From: Sphingomonas abietis
Lineage (GTDB): Bacteria > Pseudomonadota > Alphaproteobacteria > Sphingomonadales > Sphingomonadaceae
Assembly: GCF_027625475.1 (NCBI RefSeq)
Contig: NZ_CP115174.1
Location: forward strand, 2,019,001-2,083,000
Reading direction: 5' to 3'
DNA length: 64,000 nt
A program made the position numbers and the translations under genes. A model generated the notes under the pieces. It worked only from the letters and a program-made list of their open reading frames with translations, made no database searches and was not told the DNA's origin. Positions within the stretch are counted from its first letter, which is position 1; each line of letters opens with the position of its first letter. This document shows positions 9,128 to 17,338 of this stretch, piece after piece.

Positions 9128-9186
9128 ACTGATGTCAGCCATATCAGACCGGCATTGACGAACAATAGATAGCACTGATATCAGTG
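9128..9186 (-). promoter_or_regulatory. Putative RHH operator: two CTGAT-TCAG palindromes
   Basis: A perfect 14-bp palindrome CACTGATATCAGTG is at 9173-9186. A near copy, ACTGATGTCAG, is at 9128-9138, directly against the RHH start codon, and a half-site-like ATATCAG lies between them. Paired palindromes bracketing the promoter of an RHH gene are the expected layout for negative autoregulation. Confidence 0.55.
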
Positions 9187-9190
9187 ATGC

Positions 9191-9226
9191 GACCAAGGGG
9201 AAGGGTTAGGCTCCTTCCCCCCGGTC
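9191..9226. terminator. Strong hairpin between RHH gene and mobilisation genes
   Basis: Stem GGGGAAGG (9197-9204) pairs with CCTTCCCC (9213-9220) around an 8-nt loop, and outer GACC/GGTC arms (9191-9194, 9223-9226) can extend it. It has no U-tract, so it could be a terminator, an attenuator for the downstream plus-strand genes, or a protein-binding site. Confidence 0.4.
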
Positions 9227-9260
9227 TGACCGCAACCACCTTCTGAGAGGTGACTCGGCT

Positions 9261-9407
9261 ATGAAAACTCTATTGGCCGGCGAGCGCCGGGCCAACCCCA
9301 TGCGCGCGGCTACTGGTGGGGTGCTTTGGAGTCTTGGCGCTACGCGAACCAGACCTGAGTCTGAAATGCTCAGCCGGACGCGCTCTTTCGAGAGGGGGCG
9401 GCGATGA
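9261..9407 (+). CDS. Small leader gene of the mobilisation-module operon
   Basis: A 48-residue basic protein beginning MKTLLAGERRANPMR. AGAGGTGA lies 9 bases upstream as a ribosome-binding site, and its TGA overlaps the next ATG as ATGA (9404-9407), so it fits the same coupled chain as the following three genes. No domain is recognised. It could be a translated leader that feeds ribosomes into the next gene. Confidence 0.45.
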   Translation: MKTLLAGERRANPMRAATGGVLWSLGATRTRPESEMLSRTRSFERGRR

Positions 9408-10273
9408 TCGAGCCGCAGATCCTTTACGACGAGATCTACAGTTCCGGACTGGTGATGGCGCGCGTCGGTCATCTGGATCGGAGCAAGCGAGAGGATATCG
9501 AGCGGATCACGCGGATCATTCGGGAAGGCTTCGACGGTGCGGGTGTGCTGCACCCGAAACCCCGAATTACCCGGATCATGCTGGTCGGTCCCTACGCCCG
9601 TCGACTGTGGAGTGGGGAGGGGGAGGCCATCGCTGTTCCGGCCTATGATTTTTGGATCATCATCAGCGATCGGCTTTTGACCCACAAGCGACTGTGGCAG
9701 GCGACCGAAGTACGCATCGCGCGTGAACTGGGCGGCCGTTGCACGGTAAGCCTGTCGCTCAACTCGGACGCAGGCTTCAAGGCAGGGAAGCGAAAAGGCG
9801 ACGAGTATGTCTGTGGCAGGCTGAATTGCTCGATCACGCTATACCATGCCAAGCGCGATGACCCGCTGACAGGACGCGGAACAGGGAAAGCCGTCTGGAC
9901 CGAAGCGCTGATGCGGTTCGATGCTGCCGAAGCGGCATTCCTGCCGGCCTCCATGGCCTTTCGAGATGCGGAACGGGCCTATTATGCGATCCGCGCCGAG
10001 CGCGGCAGCGGTCTGTCTAACGAGGACGACGAGGCACTCCATCGATCGACCGGTCTCGATATCGCGATCATCGACGAGCAGCGTCTCGGAGCCGCGCGGC
10101 ACGAAGCGGTGATGGAACTGCTGCACACGCCGGCACCGGACCTTGCCGCCATCATCCGCAAGCTCGAACTGGTCCGCGACGAAGGAGACGGCGACGACCA
10201 TGTCATCGTCTCGATCCTCGCCGACGTGCGGTGGATCGCCCGGCGCATTGCTCGCTGTGGTAGGCCGTCATGA
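9404..10273 (+). CDS. Nucleotidyltransferase-like hypothetical protein (paralogue 1)
   Basis: A 289-residue protein. Its N-terminal half (RIMLVGPYARR ... AYDFWIIISD) has the shape of a minimal nucleotidyltransferase fold: a glycine loop, then a D-x-W strand; the full catalytic GS...DxD set is not clear. The C-terminal half is helical and ends with a basic tail. The next gene repeats the same core (RIMLVGPFA, AYDLWAFVD), so the two are paralogues. The genes are joined by ATGA overlaps. Precise function is unknown; the position between the conflict system and TraA marks it as a mobile-element accessory gene. Confidence 0.55.
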   Translation: MIEPQILYDEIYSSGLVMARVGHLDRSKREDIERITRIIREGFDGAGVLHPKPRITRIMLVGPYARRLWSGEGEAIAVPAYDFWIIISDRLLTHKRLWQATEVRIARELGGRCTVSLSLNSDAGFKAGKRKGDEYVCGRLNCSITLYHAKRDDPLTGRGTGKAVWTEALMRFDAAEAAFLPASMAFRDAERAYYAIRAERGSGLSNEDDEALHRSTGLDIAIIDEQRLGAARHEAVMELLHTPAPDLAAIIRKLELVRDEGDGDDHVIVSILADVRWIARRIARCGRPS

Positions 10274-10758
10274 GCGAAGCGGCGGCACCGACGCTCGCAG
10301 CGTTGACCGAGCGGCACCGGACCATGGCGCGCATCGGCCATCTTGTCCGACGCAAGCAGGTCGAGATCGAGCGAGCCGTGCGCTTGCTCCGTGCCCATTT
10401 CATCGACCGCCGACCACGCGCGCCGAAATGCGGCACCCTGCACCGGATCATGCTGGTCGGCCCGTTTGCGCAACCGGGAAGCAAGCCGGACCGCGAGACC
10501 GGCGAGATCAACGCTTATGATCTGTGGGCCTTCGTCGACCATCCCGAGTACAGAGGCCGAAACCGCCATTGGGGCCTTGCCCGCCGCGTGGTTGCGTCGA
10601 GCCTGCGTGGTCGAGCTACCGTCGTGCTTTCCGTGTTCACGCTCGACGAAATCGATCGCTTGCGTGCTGCGGGCAATCGCTTCCTCACCGATCAATATGA
10701 CGATGGCGTCGTCCTCTACGATCGCGCGGACGCTGGGTCGGAGGAGGCAAGGAAATGA
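10270..10758 (+). CDS. Nucleotidyltransferase-like hypothetical protein (paralogue 2)
   Basis: A 162-residue shorter relative of the preceding protein: MARIGHLVRRKQVEIER matches MARVGHLDRSKREDIER, RIMLVGPFA matches RIMLVGPYA, and AYDLWAFVD matches AYDFWIIIS. It lacks the long helical C-terminal region of paralogue 1. Start and stop both overlap neighbours by ATGA. Together they may act as a heteromer; this is speculation. Confidence 0.55.
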   Translation: MSEAAAPTLAALTERHRTMARIGHLVRRKQVEIERAVRLLRAHFIDRRPRAPKCGTLHRIMLVGPFAQPGSKPDRETGEINAYDLWAFVDHPEYRGRNRHWGLARRVVASSLRGRATVVLSVFTLDEIDRLRAAGNRFLTDQYDDGVVLYDRADAGSEEARK

Positions 10759-11099
10759 CAGTCTCCGATGAGCGAAATTCGCATGATGTGGAGCCTCCTC
10801 CCGTCGAGCCGGAGACGCTCGCTCGGATCGTCGCGGCACTTGATACCTTGCCGCGGCTCACCCGCGCCGTCTTCCTGATCCATCGGCTCGACGATCTTCC
10901 GTACGAGGACGTTGGCTGGCGATGCGGGATCGGCGTCGACGAGGTGACGCTACGGATGGCGGATGCCATTTACGCTGTGCATTGGGCGGTCGACGGCCGT
11001 ATCTCGCGGATCGGAGATTTTCGCCGCCATCTCATTCCTTGGCGCTCGGCTTGGATGCGATGGCGAATGCGGCGGTTCGATCGGCGTCTTGGTCTATGA
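10755..11099 (+). CDS. Sigma-70 region 4-like protein
   Basis: A 114-residue protein whose middle (IVAALDTLPRLTRAVFLIHRLDDLPYEDVGWRC, split here by reading) follows the pattern of sigma region 4: a stretch with LPxxxRxVFLLHR, then the helix-turn-helix YEDVGWRCGIGVDEVTLRM. Region 2 is absent, so it is not a complete sigma factor; it may be a DNA-binding regulator. Fourth in the ATGA-coupled chain. Its end overlaps the convergent TraD gene by a few bases. Confidence 0.6.
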   Translation: MTVSDERNSHDVEPPPVEPETLARIVAALDTLPRLTRAVFLIHRLDDLPYEDVGWRCGIGVDEVTLRMADAIYAVHWAVDGRISRIGDFRRHLIPWRSAWMRWRMRRFDRRLGL

Positions 11100-11312
11100 T
11101 CGCTTTGGCGCATCTGCTTCGAACGCCCGGCCGCCTCGCCGCCGCCACAGCAGCATCGCTGCATCTCGATCCTTGCTACGCAGGCGCGCCGCGATATCGA
11201 GCAATGCGCCATAGAGCAGCGCGCGATCGTCGCCCGTCAGTTCGACCAGTTCAGCCTTGGCGACGAGCCCGCCCAGTTCGATCAGCTGCCGGGTGCGGGC
11301 GCGACGCTGCAT
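11094..11312 (-). CDS. traD: Conjugal transfer protein TraD (Ti-type), copy 1
   Basis: A 72-residue protein with the TraD-family core RTRQLIELGGLVAKAEL followed by DDRALLYGALLDIA. ATG 11312 was chosen because it gives the ~70-residue size of Ti-plasmid TraD and avoids a long overlap with the upstream gene. TraD-type proteins sit divergently to traA at oriT in Ti-like and sphingomonad mobilisation regions and probably form part of the relaxosome. It lies downstream of a second TraD-like gene. Confidence 0.7.
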   Translation of the reverse strand: MQRRARTRQLIELGGLVAKAELVELTGDDRALLYGALLDIAARLRSKDRDAAMLLWRRRGGRAFEADAPKRS

Positions 11313-11349
11313 CACCCATTCCCGCCTGTCGTCGCACGCACGCTGCCCC

Positions 11350-11652
11350 TCAATTCTGCGGCGCGCTGCCGTCGAGCGCGCGCATGCCGTCTGGCACGCG
11401 ATCATCGTTGTCAGCTGGCTGGCGGGACGCGCGCTGAAAATGGGCCGCGCCCCGCTGGCGCCAGACCTCCGCCGTCTTCGCGTCCGCATCTTTCAGGCCG
11501 AGTAGCGCACCGGCGAGTTGTTCGGGCGACAAGGCACCCGCGCCACAGGCGATCACCAGCTCGCCGAGTTGGATGATCCGACGATGTTTGAGTCGCCGGG
11601 CTTTGTCGTCGAGTGCCTTCAGCTCGGAGTCGTAGTCGCGAATTTTTCGCAT
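11350..11652 (-). CDS. Conjugal transfer protein TraD/TraC-like, copy 2
   Basis: A 100-residue protein with a charged helical N-terminus (RDYDSELKALDDKARRLKHRR) and the TraD-type core RIIQLGELVIACGAGALSPEQLAGALLG. It is the first gene of a two-gene minus-strand unit that diverges from traA, with the oriT-like site between. It matches the position of traC in Ti plasmids (traC-traD opposite traA). Probably an accessory relaxosome protein. Confidence 0.7.
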   Translation of the reverse strand: MRKIRDYDSELKALDDKARRLKHRRIIQLGELVIACGAGALSPEQLAGALLGLKDADAKTAEVWRQRGAAHFQRASRQPADNDDRVPDGMRALDGSAPQN

Positions 11653-11766
11653 CGATCATCCTCCATAGCGGCCGAGAGGATAGTCTATTTATTGAGTGCC
11701 TCGATCAGCGTAAATGGAGTGGGACAGTATAGGACGAACCGGTCCCGAAATTGATGAAATCATTTG

Positions 11767-11794
11767 AGGGCGCGCTTATACGTCGTGCCGACGT
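11767..11794 (-). other. oriT: Putative origin of transfer (oriT) with MOBQ nic motif
   Basis: The minus strand carries TAAGCGCGCCCT at 11778-11767, one base away from the RSF1010-type nic core TAAGTGCGCCCT (known for MOBQ relaxases, cut within GCG/CCC). An adjacent inverted repeat ACGTCG-TGC-CGACGT occupies 11780-11794. It lies between the traD genes and traA, 30 bp from the relaxase start, exactly where oriT is expected. Confidence 0.65.
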
Positions 11795-11823
11795 CGCTTC
11801 TGAGGTGTAGGTGGATTGCCGTC

Positions 11824-14811
11824 ATGGCGATCTACCACTTCAGCGTCAAAGTCATCAGCCGTGCAGCCGGCCGCAGCGCTGTCGCGGCGGCCGCCTATCG
11901 CTCCGCCTCGCGGCTGCACGACCAGCGCCTCGACCGCAACCATGACTTCTCGAACAAGGCCGGCGTCGTCCACTCGGAGGTGCTGCTGCCGGACGGCGCG
12001 CCCGAGCACTATGCCGACCGCGAAAAGCTGTGGAACGACGTCGAGGCGTTCGAGAAGCGCAAGGATGCCCAGCTGTCGCGCGAGGTCGAGTTCGCCATCC
12101 CGCGCGAGATGAACCAGACCGACGGCATCGCGCTCGCCCGCGACTTCGTCCGCTCCGAATTCGTCGACCGCGGCATGATCGCCGACCTCAACGTGCATTG
12201 GGATGTCGGTGCCGACGGCAATCCCAAACCACACGCCCATGTCATGCTGACGATGCGCGAGGTGGGCGAGGATGGCTTCGGGCAGAAGGTCCGCGACTGG
12301 AACCGTACCGAAAATGTCGAGCTGTGGCGCGAACGCTGGGCCGATCATGTCAACACGCGACTGGCCGAGCTCGATATCGACGCGCGGGTCGATCATCGCT
12401 CTCTGGAAGCGCAAGGCATCGAGCTCGAGCCTCAGCACAAAATTGGTCCCGCCGCGTCACGCAAGGCCGAACGTGGCCTCGAATCCGAACGGATCGAGGA
12501 GCATGCCGAGATCGCCCGCCGCAATGGCGAGCGCATCATCGACAATCCGCGTGTCGCACTCGACGCGATCACGCATGGCCAGGCCACCTTCACCACCCGC
12601 GACATCGCCGTGTTCGTCCACAGGCATAGTGACGGCAAGGAGCAGTATGACGCGGCGATGAGCGCGGTGCGCCGCTCTCCCGAACTGGTTGAGCTCGGCC
12701 GGGACGGAAAGGGCGAGGACCGCTGCACGTCGCGTGAGATGATCGAAGCCGAGCAGCGGCTTCAGCGCGCCGCCGCGTTGATGGCGGAGCACAAGCGGCA
12801 TCGTGTGTCGGATGCCGACCGCTCCGCCGCGCTGGCCCGTGCGGCGGAGCGTGATCTGCTGCTTTCGGGCGAGCAGCGTGCGGCGTTCGAGCATGTCATT
12901 GATGCCGACGGTCTGGGTGTCGTCGTCGGTTATGCCGGCACTGGCAAGAGCGCGATGCTCGGCGTCGCTCGCGACGCCTGGGAGCATGCCGGCTTCGAGG
13001 TGCGCGGCGCCGCCTTGTCCGGCATTGCAGCCGAGAATCTGGAGAACGGCTCCGGCATCGTATCACGTACCATTGCCAGCCTCGAACATGGCTGGGCGCA
13101 GGGCAGAGGCCTGCTGACCGCGCATGACGTGCTGGTGATCGACGAAGCCGGCATGGTCGGCACGCGCCAGATGGAGCGCGTGCTGTCCCATGCCGCCGAT
13201 GTCGGTGCCAAGGTCGTGCTCGTCGGCGATCCGCAACAGTTGCAGTCGATCGAGGCGGGTGCGGCCTTCCGCGCAATCCATGAGCGACACGGCGGTGTCG
13301 AGATCACCGATGTTCGACGCCAACGTGTCGATTGGCAGCGTGATGCCACCCGTCATCTCGCCACCGGTCGTACGGGCGAAGCGATCGGCGCCTATGCCGA
13401 GCGTGGCGCCGTCCACGCCGCCGAGACGCGCGAGCAGGCGCGCGATGATCTGGTCGAGCGCTGGGATCGCGAACGGCAGGCGCATCCGGGCGACAGCCGC
13501 ATCATTCTCACCCACACCAATGCCGAGGTCCGCGACCTCAACGAGGCGGTGCGGAGCCGGCTTCGCGATGCCGGAGAGCTGGGCGACGAGGTCGCGGTCA
13601 AGGTCGAGCGCGGCGAGCGGCATTTTGCCTCCGGCGACCGGATCATGTTCCTGCGCAACGAGCGCAGCCTGGAGGTGAAGAACGGCACGCTCGGCACGAT
13701 CGAAAAGGTCAGTGAGGGGCACATGGCTGTGCGAACCGATGATGGCCGCTCCGTGTCGTTCGACATCAAGGATTATGCCGAGATCGATCATGGCTATGCC
13801 GCCACCATCCACAAGGCGCAGGGCATGACTGTCGATCGGGTGCACGTGCTGGCGACGCCGGGTTTGGATAGCCATGGCGCCTACGTCGCGCTGTCTCGCC
13901 ATCGCGACGGGGTCGAGCTTCATTATGGCCGTGACGACTTCGCCGATCAGGGGCGGCTGGCCCGTACGCTGTCACGCGATCGCGCCAAGGACATGGCGAG
14001 CGACTATGATCGCGCCGGTCCAGCCGAGCAATTTGCCGAACGGCGCGGGATCACGATCCGCGAGCGTGTGGCCGAGATCGTGCGTAATGCGCCTGAGAAG
14101 GTCCGTGGCTTGTTCGACGGCTTGCGCCTGCCCAATATCGATCAGTCTCGCCCTGCGGACATCGAGCGGAGCAACCAGCCGCCCGAGCAGACGCGCGGGA
14201 TCTTCGCCAACTTCCGGCCGGCCGTTCCCGCCATCGATCCGGTGCGGGCGGCGGAAGCAGAGGCGGAGAGGGGGCGGCGGGTCGTTATCGAGCGTCATGC
14301 CCGTGCTGTCTCCGCCATGTGGAAGATGGAAGACCAGGGGCTCCCGGTGCTTCCACACCAGCAGGTCGAATTCGGCAAAGCCCGCGAAGCGCTGGGCGTC
14401 GTAGGCAAGCATGCTGTCCGGGACATCGAGCAGGCCTACGTCCGCGATCCGGCGCTGGTCCAGGAGGCGGCTACTGGCCGCGTGCAGCGCGCGCTTCAGG
14501 CGATGCGCCTGGAAGCCGAGATCCGCGCCGATCCCGAACGCCGCGCCGACCGCTTTGTCGAGACCTGGCGCAAGCTCGATCGGCAGCGCCACGCCGATTA
14601 CACCAGGGGTGACAACGATGCGATGCGCCACACCCGCGACCGCATGGGCGCGATGGCCAGGAGCCTCGAGCGCGACCCGCAGGTGGAGTCGATCCTGCGC
14701 AATCGCCGGCAGGCACTCGGGATCGAGATCGAGACCGGTCGCCGGCTGTCGCACGATCTCGCGAGCAGCGTGGGTATCGGACTGGGCCGGGGGCGCGGGA
14801 TAGGTTTGTAG
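11824..14811 (+). CDS. traA: MobA/MobL-family relaxase fused to TraA helicase
   Basis: A 995-residue Ti-type TraA. The N-terminal MOBQ relaxase begins MAIYHFSVKVISRAAGRSAV, with the metal-binding histidine triad in the NVHWDVG ... PKPHAHVMLTMR region. A RecD/TraI-type superfamily 1 helicase follows: Walker A VVGYAGTGKSA near residue 370, DEAG box (VLVIDEAGMV) near 440, and later motifs GDPQQLQSIEAG and YAATIHKAQGMT. The C-terminus is a long helical tail. ATG 11824 matches the family start. It nicks oriT, stays covalently attached and drives strand transfer. No type IV secretion genes are adjacent, so the element seems mobilisable rather than self-transmissible from this window. Confidence 0.93.
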   Translation: MAIYHFSVKVISRAAGRSAVAAAAYRSASRLHDQRLDRNHDFSNKAGVVHSEVLLPDGAPEHYADREKLWNDVEAFEKRKDAQLSREVEFAIPREMNQTDGIALARDFVRSEFVDRGMIADLNVHWDVGADGNPKPHAHVMLTMREVGEDGFGQKVRDWNRTENVELWRERWADHVNTRLAELDIDARVDHRSLEAQGIELEPQHKIGPAASRKAERGLESERIEEHAEIARRNGERIIDNPRVALDAITHGQATFTTRDIAVFVHRHSDGKEQYDAAMSAVRRSPELVELGRDGKGEDRCTSREMIEAEQRLQRAAALMAEHKRHRVSDADRSAALARAAERDLLLSGEQRAAFEHVIDADGLGVVVGYAGTGKSAMLGVARDAWEHAGFEVRGAALSGIAAENLENGSGIVSRTIASLEHGWAQGRGLLTAHDVLVIDEAGMVGTRQMERVLSHAADVGAKVVLVGDPQQLQSIEAGAAFRAIHERHGGVEITDVRRQRVDWQRDATRHLATGRTGEAIGAYAERGAVHAAETREQARDDLVERWDRERQAHPGDSRIILTHTNAEVRDLNEAVRSRLRDAGELGDEVAVKVERGERHFASGDRIMFLRNERSLEVKNGTLGTIEKVSEGHMAVRTDDGRSVSFDIKDYAEIDHGYAATIHKAQGMTVDRVHVLATPGLDSHGAYVALSRHRDGVELHYGRDDFADQGRLARTLSRDRAKDMASDYDRAGPAEQFAERRGITIRERVAEIVRNAPEKVRGLFDGLRLPNIDQSRPADIERSNQPPEQTRGIFANFRPAVPAIDPVRAAEAEAERGRRVVIERHARAVSAMWKMEDQGLPVLPHQQVEFGKAREALGVVGKHAVRDIEQAYVRDPALVQEAATGRVQRALQAMRLEAEIRADPERRADRFVETWRKLDRQRHADYTRGDNDAMRHTRDRMGAMARSLERDPQVESILRNRRQALGIEIETGRRLSHDLASSVGIGLGRGRGIGL

Positions 14812-14822
14812 GAGGAAGGACC

Positions 14823-15497
14823 ATGGAGAACGCACGGCATCAGGACAGTCAGGTCGATCCGGCGACGGCGGCTTTCTCGCGCCTGGAAAGCGAGGTGGGC
14901 GAGGTCCACAAGCTGGTCGCCGCAAACGATCAGAGCACGACGCTCGGCGAGATCAGCGTCAGTCTCGAAAAGATGCGCAAAGCCGTCGAGGACATAACTC
15001 GCCACCCCGCGCTGGGGCTCTCGCCCGAAGCTATGTCGTCGCGGATTGTCGCTGCCGGTGAGACGGCGCGGAAGGCCGATAGCGCGAAGATCGCACAGGC
15101 GAGAGATCGGATCGATCGGGCCGCGCGAAACATGGAGGCGCTCGTCGGCACGGCGGCGACGATCCGGGAACAACGACGGCGGCTGGTCTGGGGCTGTGGC
15201 GGCAGCCTGGTCGCCGGGATGTTGCTTTGGTCCGTGCTGCCCGGCGTGATCTCGCGGAGCATGCCCGAAAGCTGGCATCTTCCCGAGCGCATGGCAGCGC
15301 GGGCGATGAGCGCGCCTTCCATGTGGCAGGCGGGAACGCAGCTTATGGAGGTCGGCAGTCCGCCCGCATGGGCCGGGTTGGAAAATGCCGCCACGATCTT
15401 GAGGGACAACCGGAAGGCGATCGAACAATGTCGGATCGATGCGCGGCAGAAGCAGAAGCGGATCTCATGCCGCATCCGGATCAACGCCGCGGCGTAA
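14823..15497 (+). CDS. DUF6118 family membrane-associated protein
   Basis: A 224-residue protein: a coiled-coil N-terminal region (SRLESEVGEVHKLV ... ISVSLEKMRKAVED), a basic stretch REQRRR, one transmembrane segment (about residues 124-142), and a C-terminal domain with two cysteines. It follows traA by 11 bp with an AGGAAGGACC ribosome-binding site and so is probably co-transcribed. DUF6118 proteins are known companions of sphingomonad traA genes; the role is unknown, perhaps anchoring transfer proteins at the membrane. Confidence 0.7.
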   Translation: MENARHQDSQVDPATAAFSRLESEVGEVHKLVAANDQSTTLGEISVSLEKMRKAVEDITRHPALGLSPEAMSSRIVAAGETARKADSAKIAQARDRIDRAARNMEALVGTAATIREQRRRLVWGCGGSLVAGMLLWSVLPGVISRSMPESWHLPERMAARAMSAPSMWQAGTQLMEVGSPPAWAGLENAATILRDNRKAIEQCRIDARQKQKRISCRIRINAAA

Positions 15498-15723
15498 CGT
15501 CTTCCGGAACGAGGAAATGCACAAAGTCGCCATTCGCGGCCACAGAGGCAATGACCTCTCCTTTCAGTTGAGAGCGTTTCTTACGCGATCGTTCGGTAGG
15601 ACACGTGCTTATTAGATTGGTGGTCCGCGATCGGCCGGCTTTCGAAAAGGGGGCCTGGGTTAACCGCGGCTGGCGAAAGTTTCGAAAACGATAGCTATGT
15701 CGGCCACCATGTGAGGGGAGAGA

Positions 15724-16317
15724 TTATCCGATCATTACGCCTTTCCAGCTCCGGGGCTTCCGGGTCGGTGTCGCCGTTACCTTCGGCGCTCGGTAAGGTC
15801 GTGCATTGGGATCGTCGATCAGCTTTCGGAGCTTCTCACGCCCCCTGGCAACACGACTTTTGAATGTCCCTTCCGGGATCGCGAGCTCCGTCGCGGCTTC
15901 ATCGATCGACACACCCTTGGCGGCGAGTATCACCGCATCACGTTGATCGGGGCTTAACTGGTCGAGAGCCCACTGAACGTCGCGCAGCTCAAGCGCGAAA
16001 TCCTGAACGCCGTCGGCGCCTGGCATTCGATCGAAGGCCTCATCCGGCAGATCGGCGTGGAACCGGTCCCGCCGATGGCTCGACAGGAAGCTGTTGCGCA
16101 TGATTACCCGGCTCCAGGCACCGAAGTTGCTGTCGGTTTGAAAACGGAGCCGAGCCGACCAGCATCGCAACATCGTCTCCTGGACAAGGTCATCTGCATC
16201 AGCGGCGTTTCCAGCCAAACGCCGTGCATAGGACCTGAGCGAACCCCCATGCCGCTCGAGGTTCTCAGCGAAGCCGGTGTCGGCGTCAGCAGCTATGCCG
16301 AGGCGTTCGTGATACAT
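15724..16317 (-). CDS. ECF-type RNA polymerase sigma factor
   Basis: A 197-residue sigma factor of the extracytoplasmic-function group. Region 2 is seen in RRLAGNAADADDLVQETMLRCW and FGAWSRVIMRNSFLSSHRR. Region 4 is LSPDQRDAVILAAKGVSIDEA with the helix-turn-helix AIPEGTFKSRVARGREKLRK. A short basic C-terminal tail follows. No anti-sigma gene or NepR/PhyR pair is next to it, so the signal it answers is not evident. Upstream (16318-16636) is a 319-bp gap that should hold its promoter. Confidence 0.9.
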   Translation of the reverse strand: MYHERLGIAADADTGFAENLERHGGSLRSYARRLAGNAADADDLVQETMLRCWSARLRFQTDSNFGAWSRVIMRNSFLSSHRRDRFHADLPDEAFDRMPGADGVQDFALELRDVQWALDQLSPDQRDAVILAAKGVSIDEAATELAIPEGTFKSRVARGREKLRKLIDDPNARPYRAPKVTATPTRKPRSWKGVMIG

Positions 16318-16636
16318 GGTTCAGTTATTACCTCTTACAGGGGGCGCCTCATACGCCCGCTTCCTTGCAGGGGGATGAATTTACAATCCGGATGAGAGGA
16401 AGCATTGAGGCAGATAGGTGATGACGCTTGCTCGGCGCTGCGACCGCCCTCAGGCCGGCGCTTACCGCCCCATCCCTCCGCTGCGATCGTCCAGTTTAGC
16501 TGGAAGTCGAACGCCCACACCTTGGCGAGCTTAACAAATCAAAAATTAGTCGGGGCGTACGAATTTCGGTCCGGTTGCTGCGCTGCGGCCAGCCAGTGCT
16601 GCGCTGGCACAAAAGGTTGGGCCGGAAACTCGTCTC
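16318..16636. other. Promoter region of the sigma gene; otherwise empty
   Basis: 319 bp between the start of the sigma gene and the end of the PilZ gene (both minus strand). No coding signal or clear terminator was found. Confidence 0.35.
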
Positions 16637-17170
16637 TCACCCATTCGACGATAGCGCGGCATCTATTTTGGTGATGGGCTGTATCAGCACCTTGTAGGCT
16701 TCTGCCGCGATGATGGCGGATGCCGAGATGCCAGCCACAGCGATGAAGGCGAACTGGATCGCGGACGACAGCTGTCGGCTGCGTTCCAGTTGTCGCGCGA
16801 CATCCCGGTCCGTGTCGGCGCGAGATTTGCTCCTGCGTTCGGGATTCGCGGTGGTTTCCGGTTTGGCCGCCGGTCGGGCAAGCCTCGGTTCGTTGAGCAG
16901 CGCGTCGATCTCGATGCGATCCTGAGCCCGGACTCCGAACAGGCGATCCTTTCGCCACACCACGCGTCCGATAACGATCTGCGATCCGCGCCGTAGATCC
17001 ACGTAGGTGCCTGGTGCCGGTGGGTTTTCGGATTCGAGGAGAAGACCGCGCGACGAGACGTTGCGGATACACGCGTCCATCCATTCGGCGCCAGACCGCA
17101 TCCGCGATGGGATGTGCACCGGTCTTCGCGTTTCGCGCGGTCGGAACTTCGTTTGAAAGATCTCCAGCAC
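16637..17170 (-). CDS. PilZ domain protein with C-terminal membrane segment
   Basis: A 177-residue protein. The N-terminal PilZ fold has RETRRPVHIPSRMR as the RxxxR-like c-di-GMP loop and CIRNVSSRGLLLES as the (D/N)xSxxG motif, with GRVVWRKDRLFGVR closing the barrel. A charged linker with RRSKSRADTDRDVARQLERS leads to one transmembrane helix (about residues 141-163). It may tie c-di-GMP levels to an envelope function such as the adjacent adhesin; this is inference. Confidence 0.85.
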   Translation of the reverse strand: MLEIFQTKFRPRETRRPVHIPSRMRSGAEWMDACIRNVSSRGLLLESENPPAPGTYVDLRRGSQIVIGRVVWRKDRLFGVRAQDRIEIDALLNEPRLARPAAKPETTANPERRSKSRADTDRDVARQLERSRQLSSAIQFAFIAVAGISASAIIAAEAYKVLIQPITKIDAALSSNG

Positions 17171-17299
17171 GGTCCGAACCCCCTTATCGGCGGCACATCC
17201 AGACCGCGACGGTTCGAGTAGCCCCTCGGTGACCTGTCATTCATTTCGCAGCATCAATGCACGAACGGGAAAAGCGTACTGCCGACTGGCGGGCGGGCA

Positions 17300-17328
17300 G
17301 GGCGGCGAGAAGGCAAATCCCGCCGCCC
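17300..17328 (-). terminator. Hairpin downstream of the autotransporter gene
   Basis: GGGCGGCG (17300-17307) and CGCCGCCC (17321-17328) form an 8-bp GC stem with a 13-nt loop, starting 10 bp after the stop of the minus-strand autotransporter gene. There is no U-tract, but the position suits a terminator. Confidence 0.5.
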
Positions 17329-17338
17329 CACATCAGCG

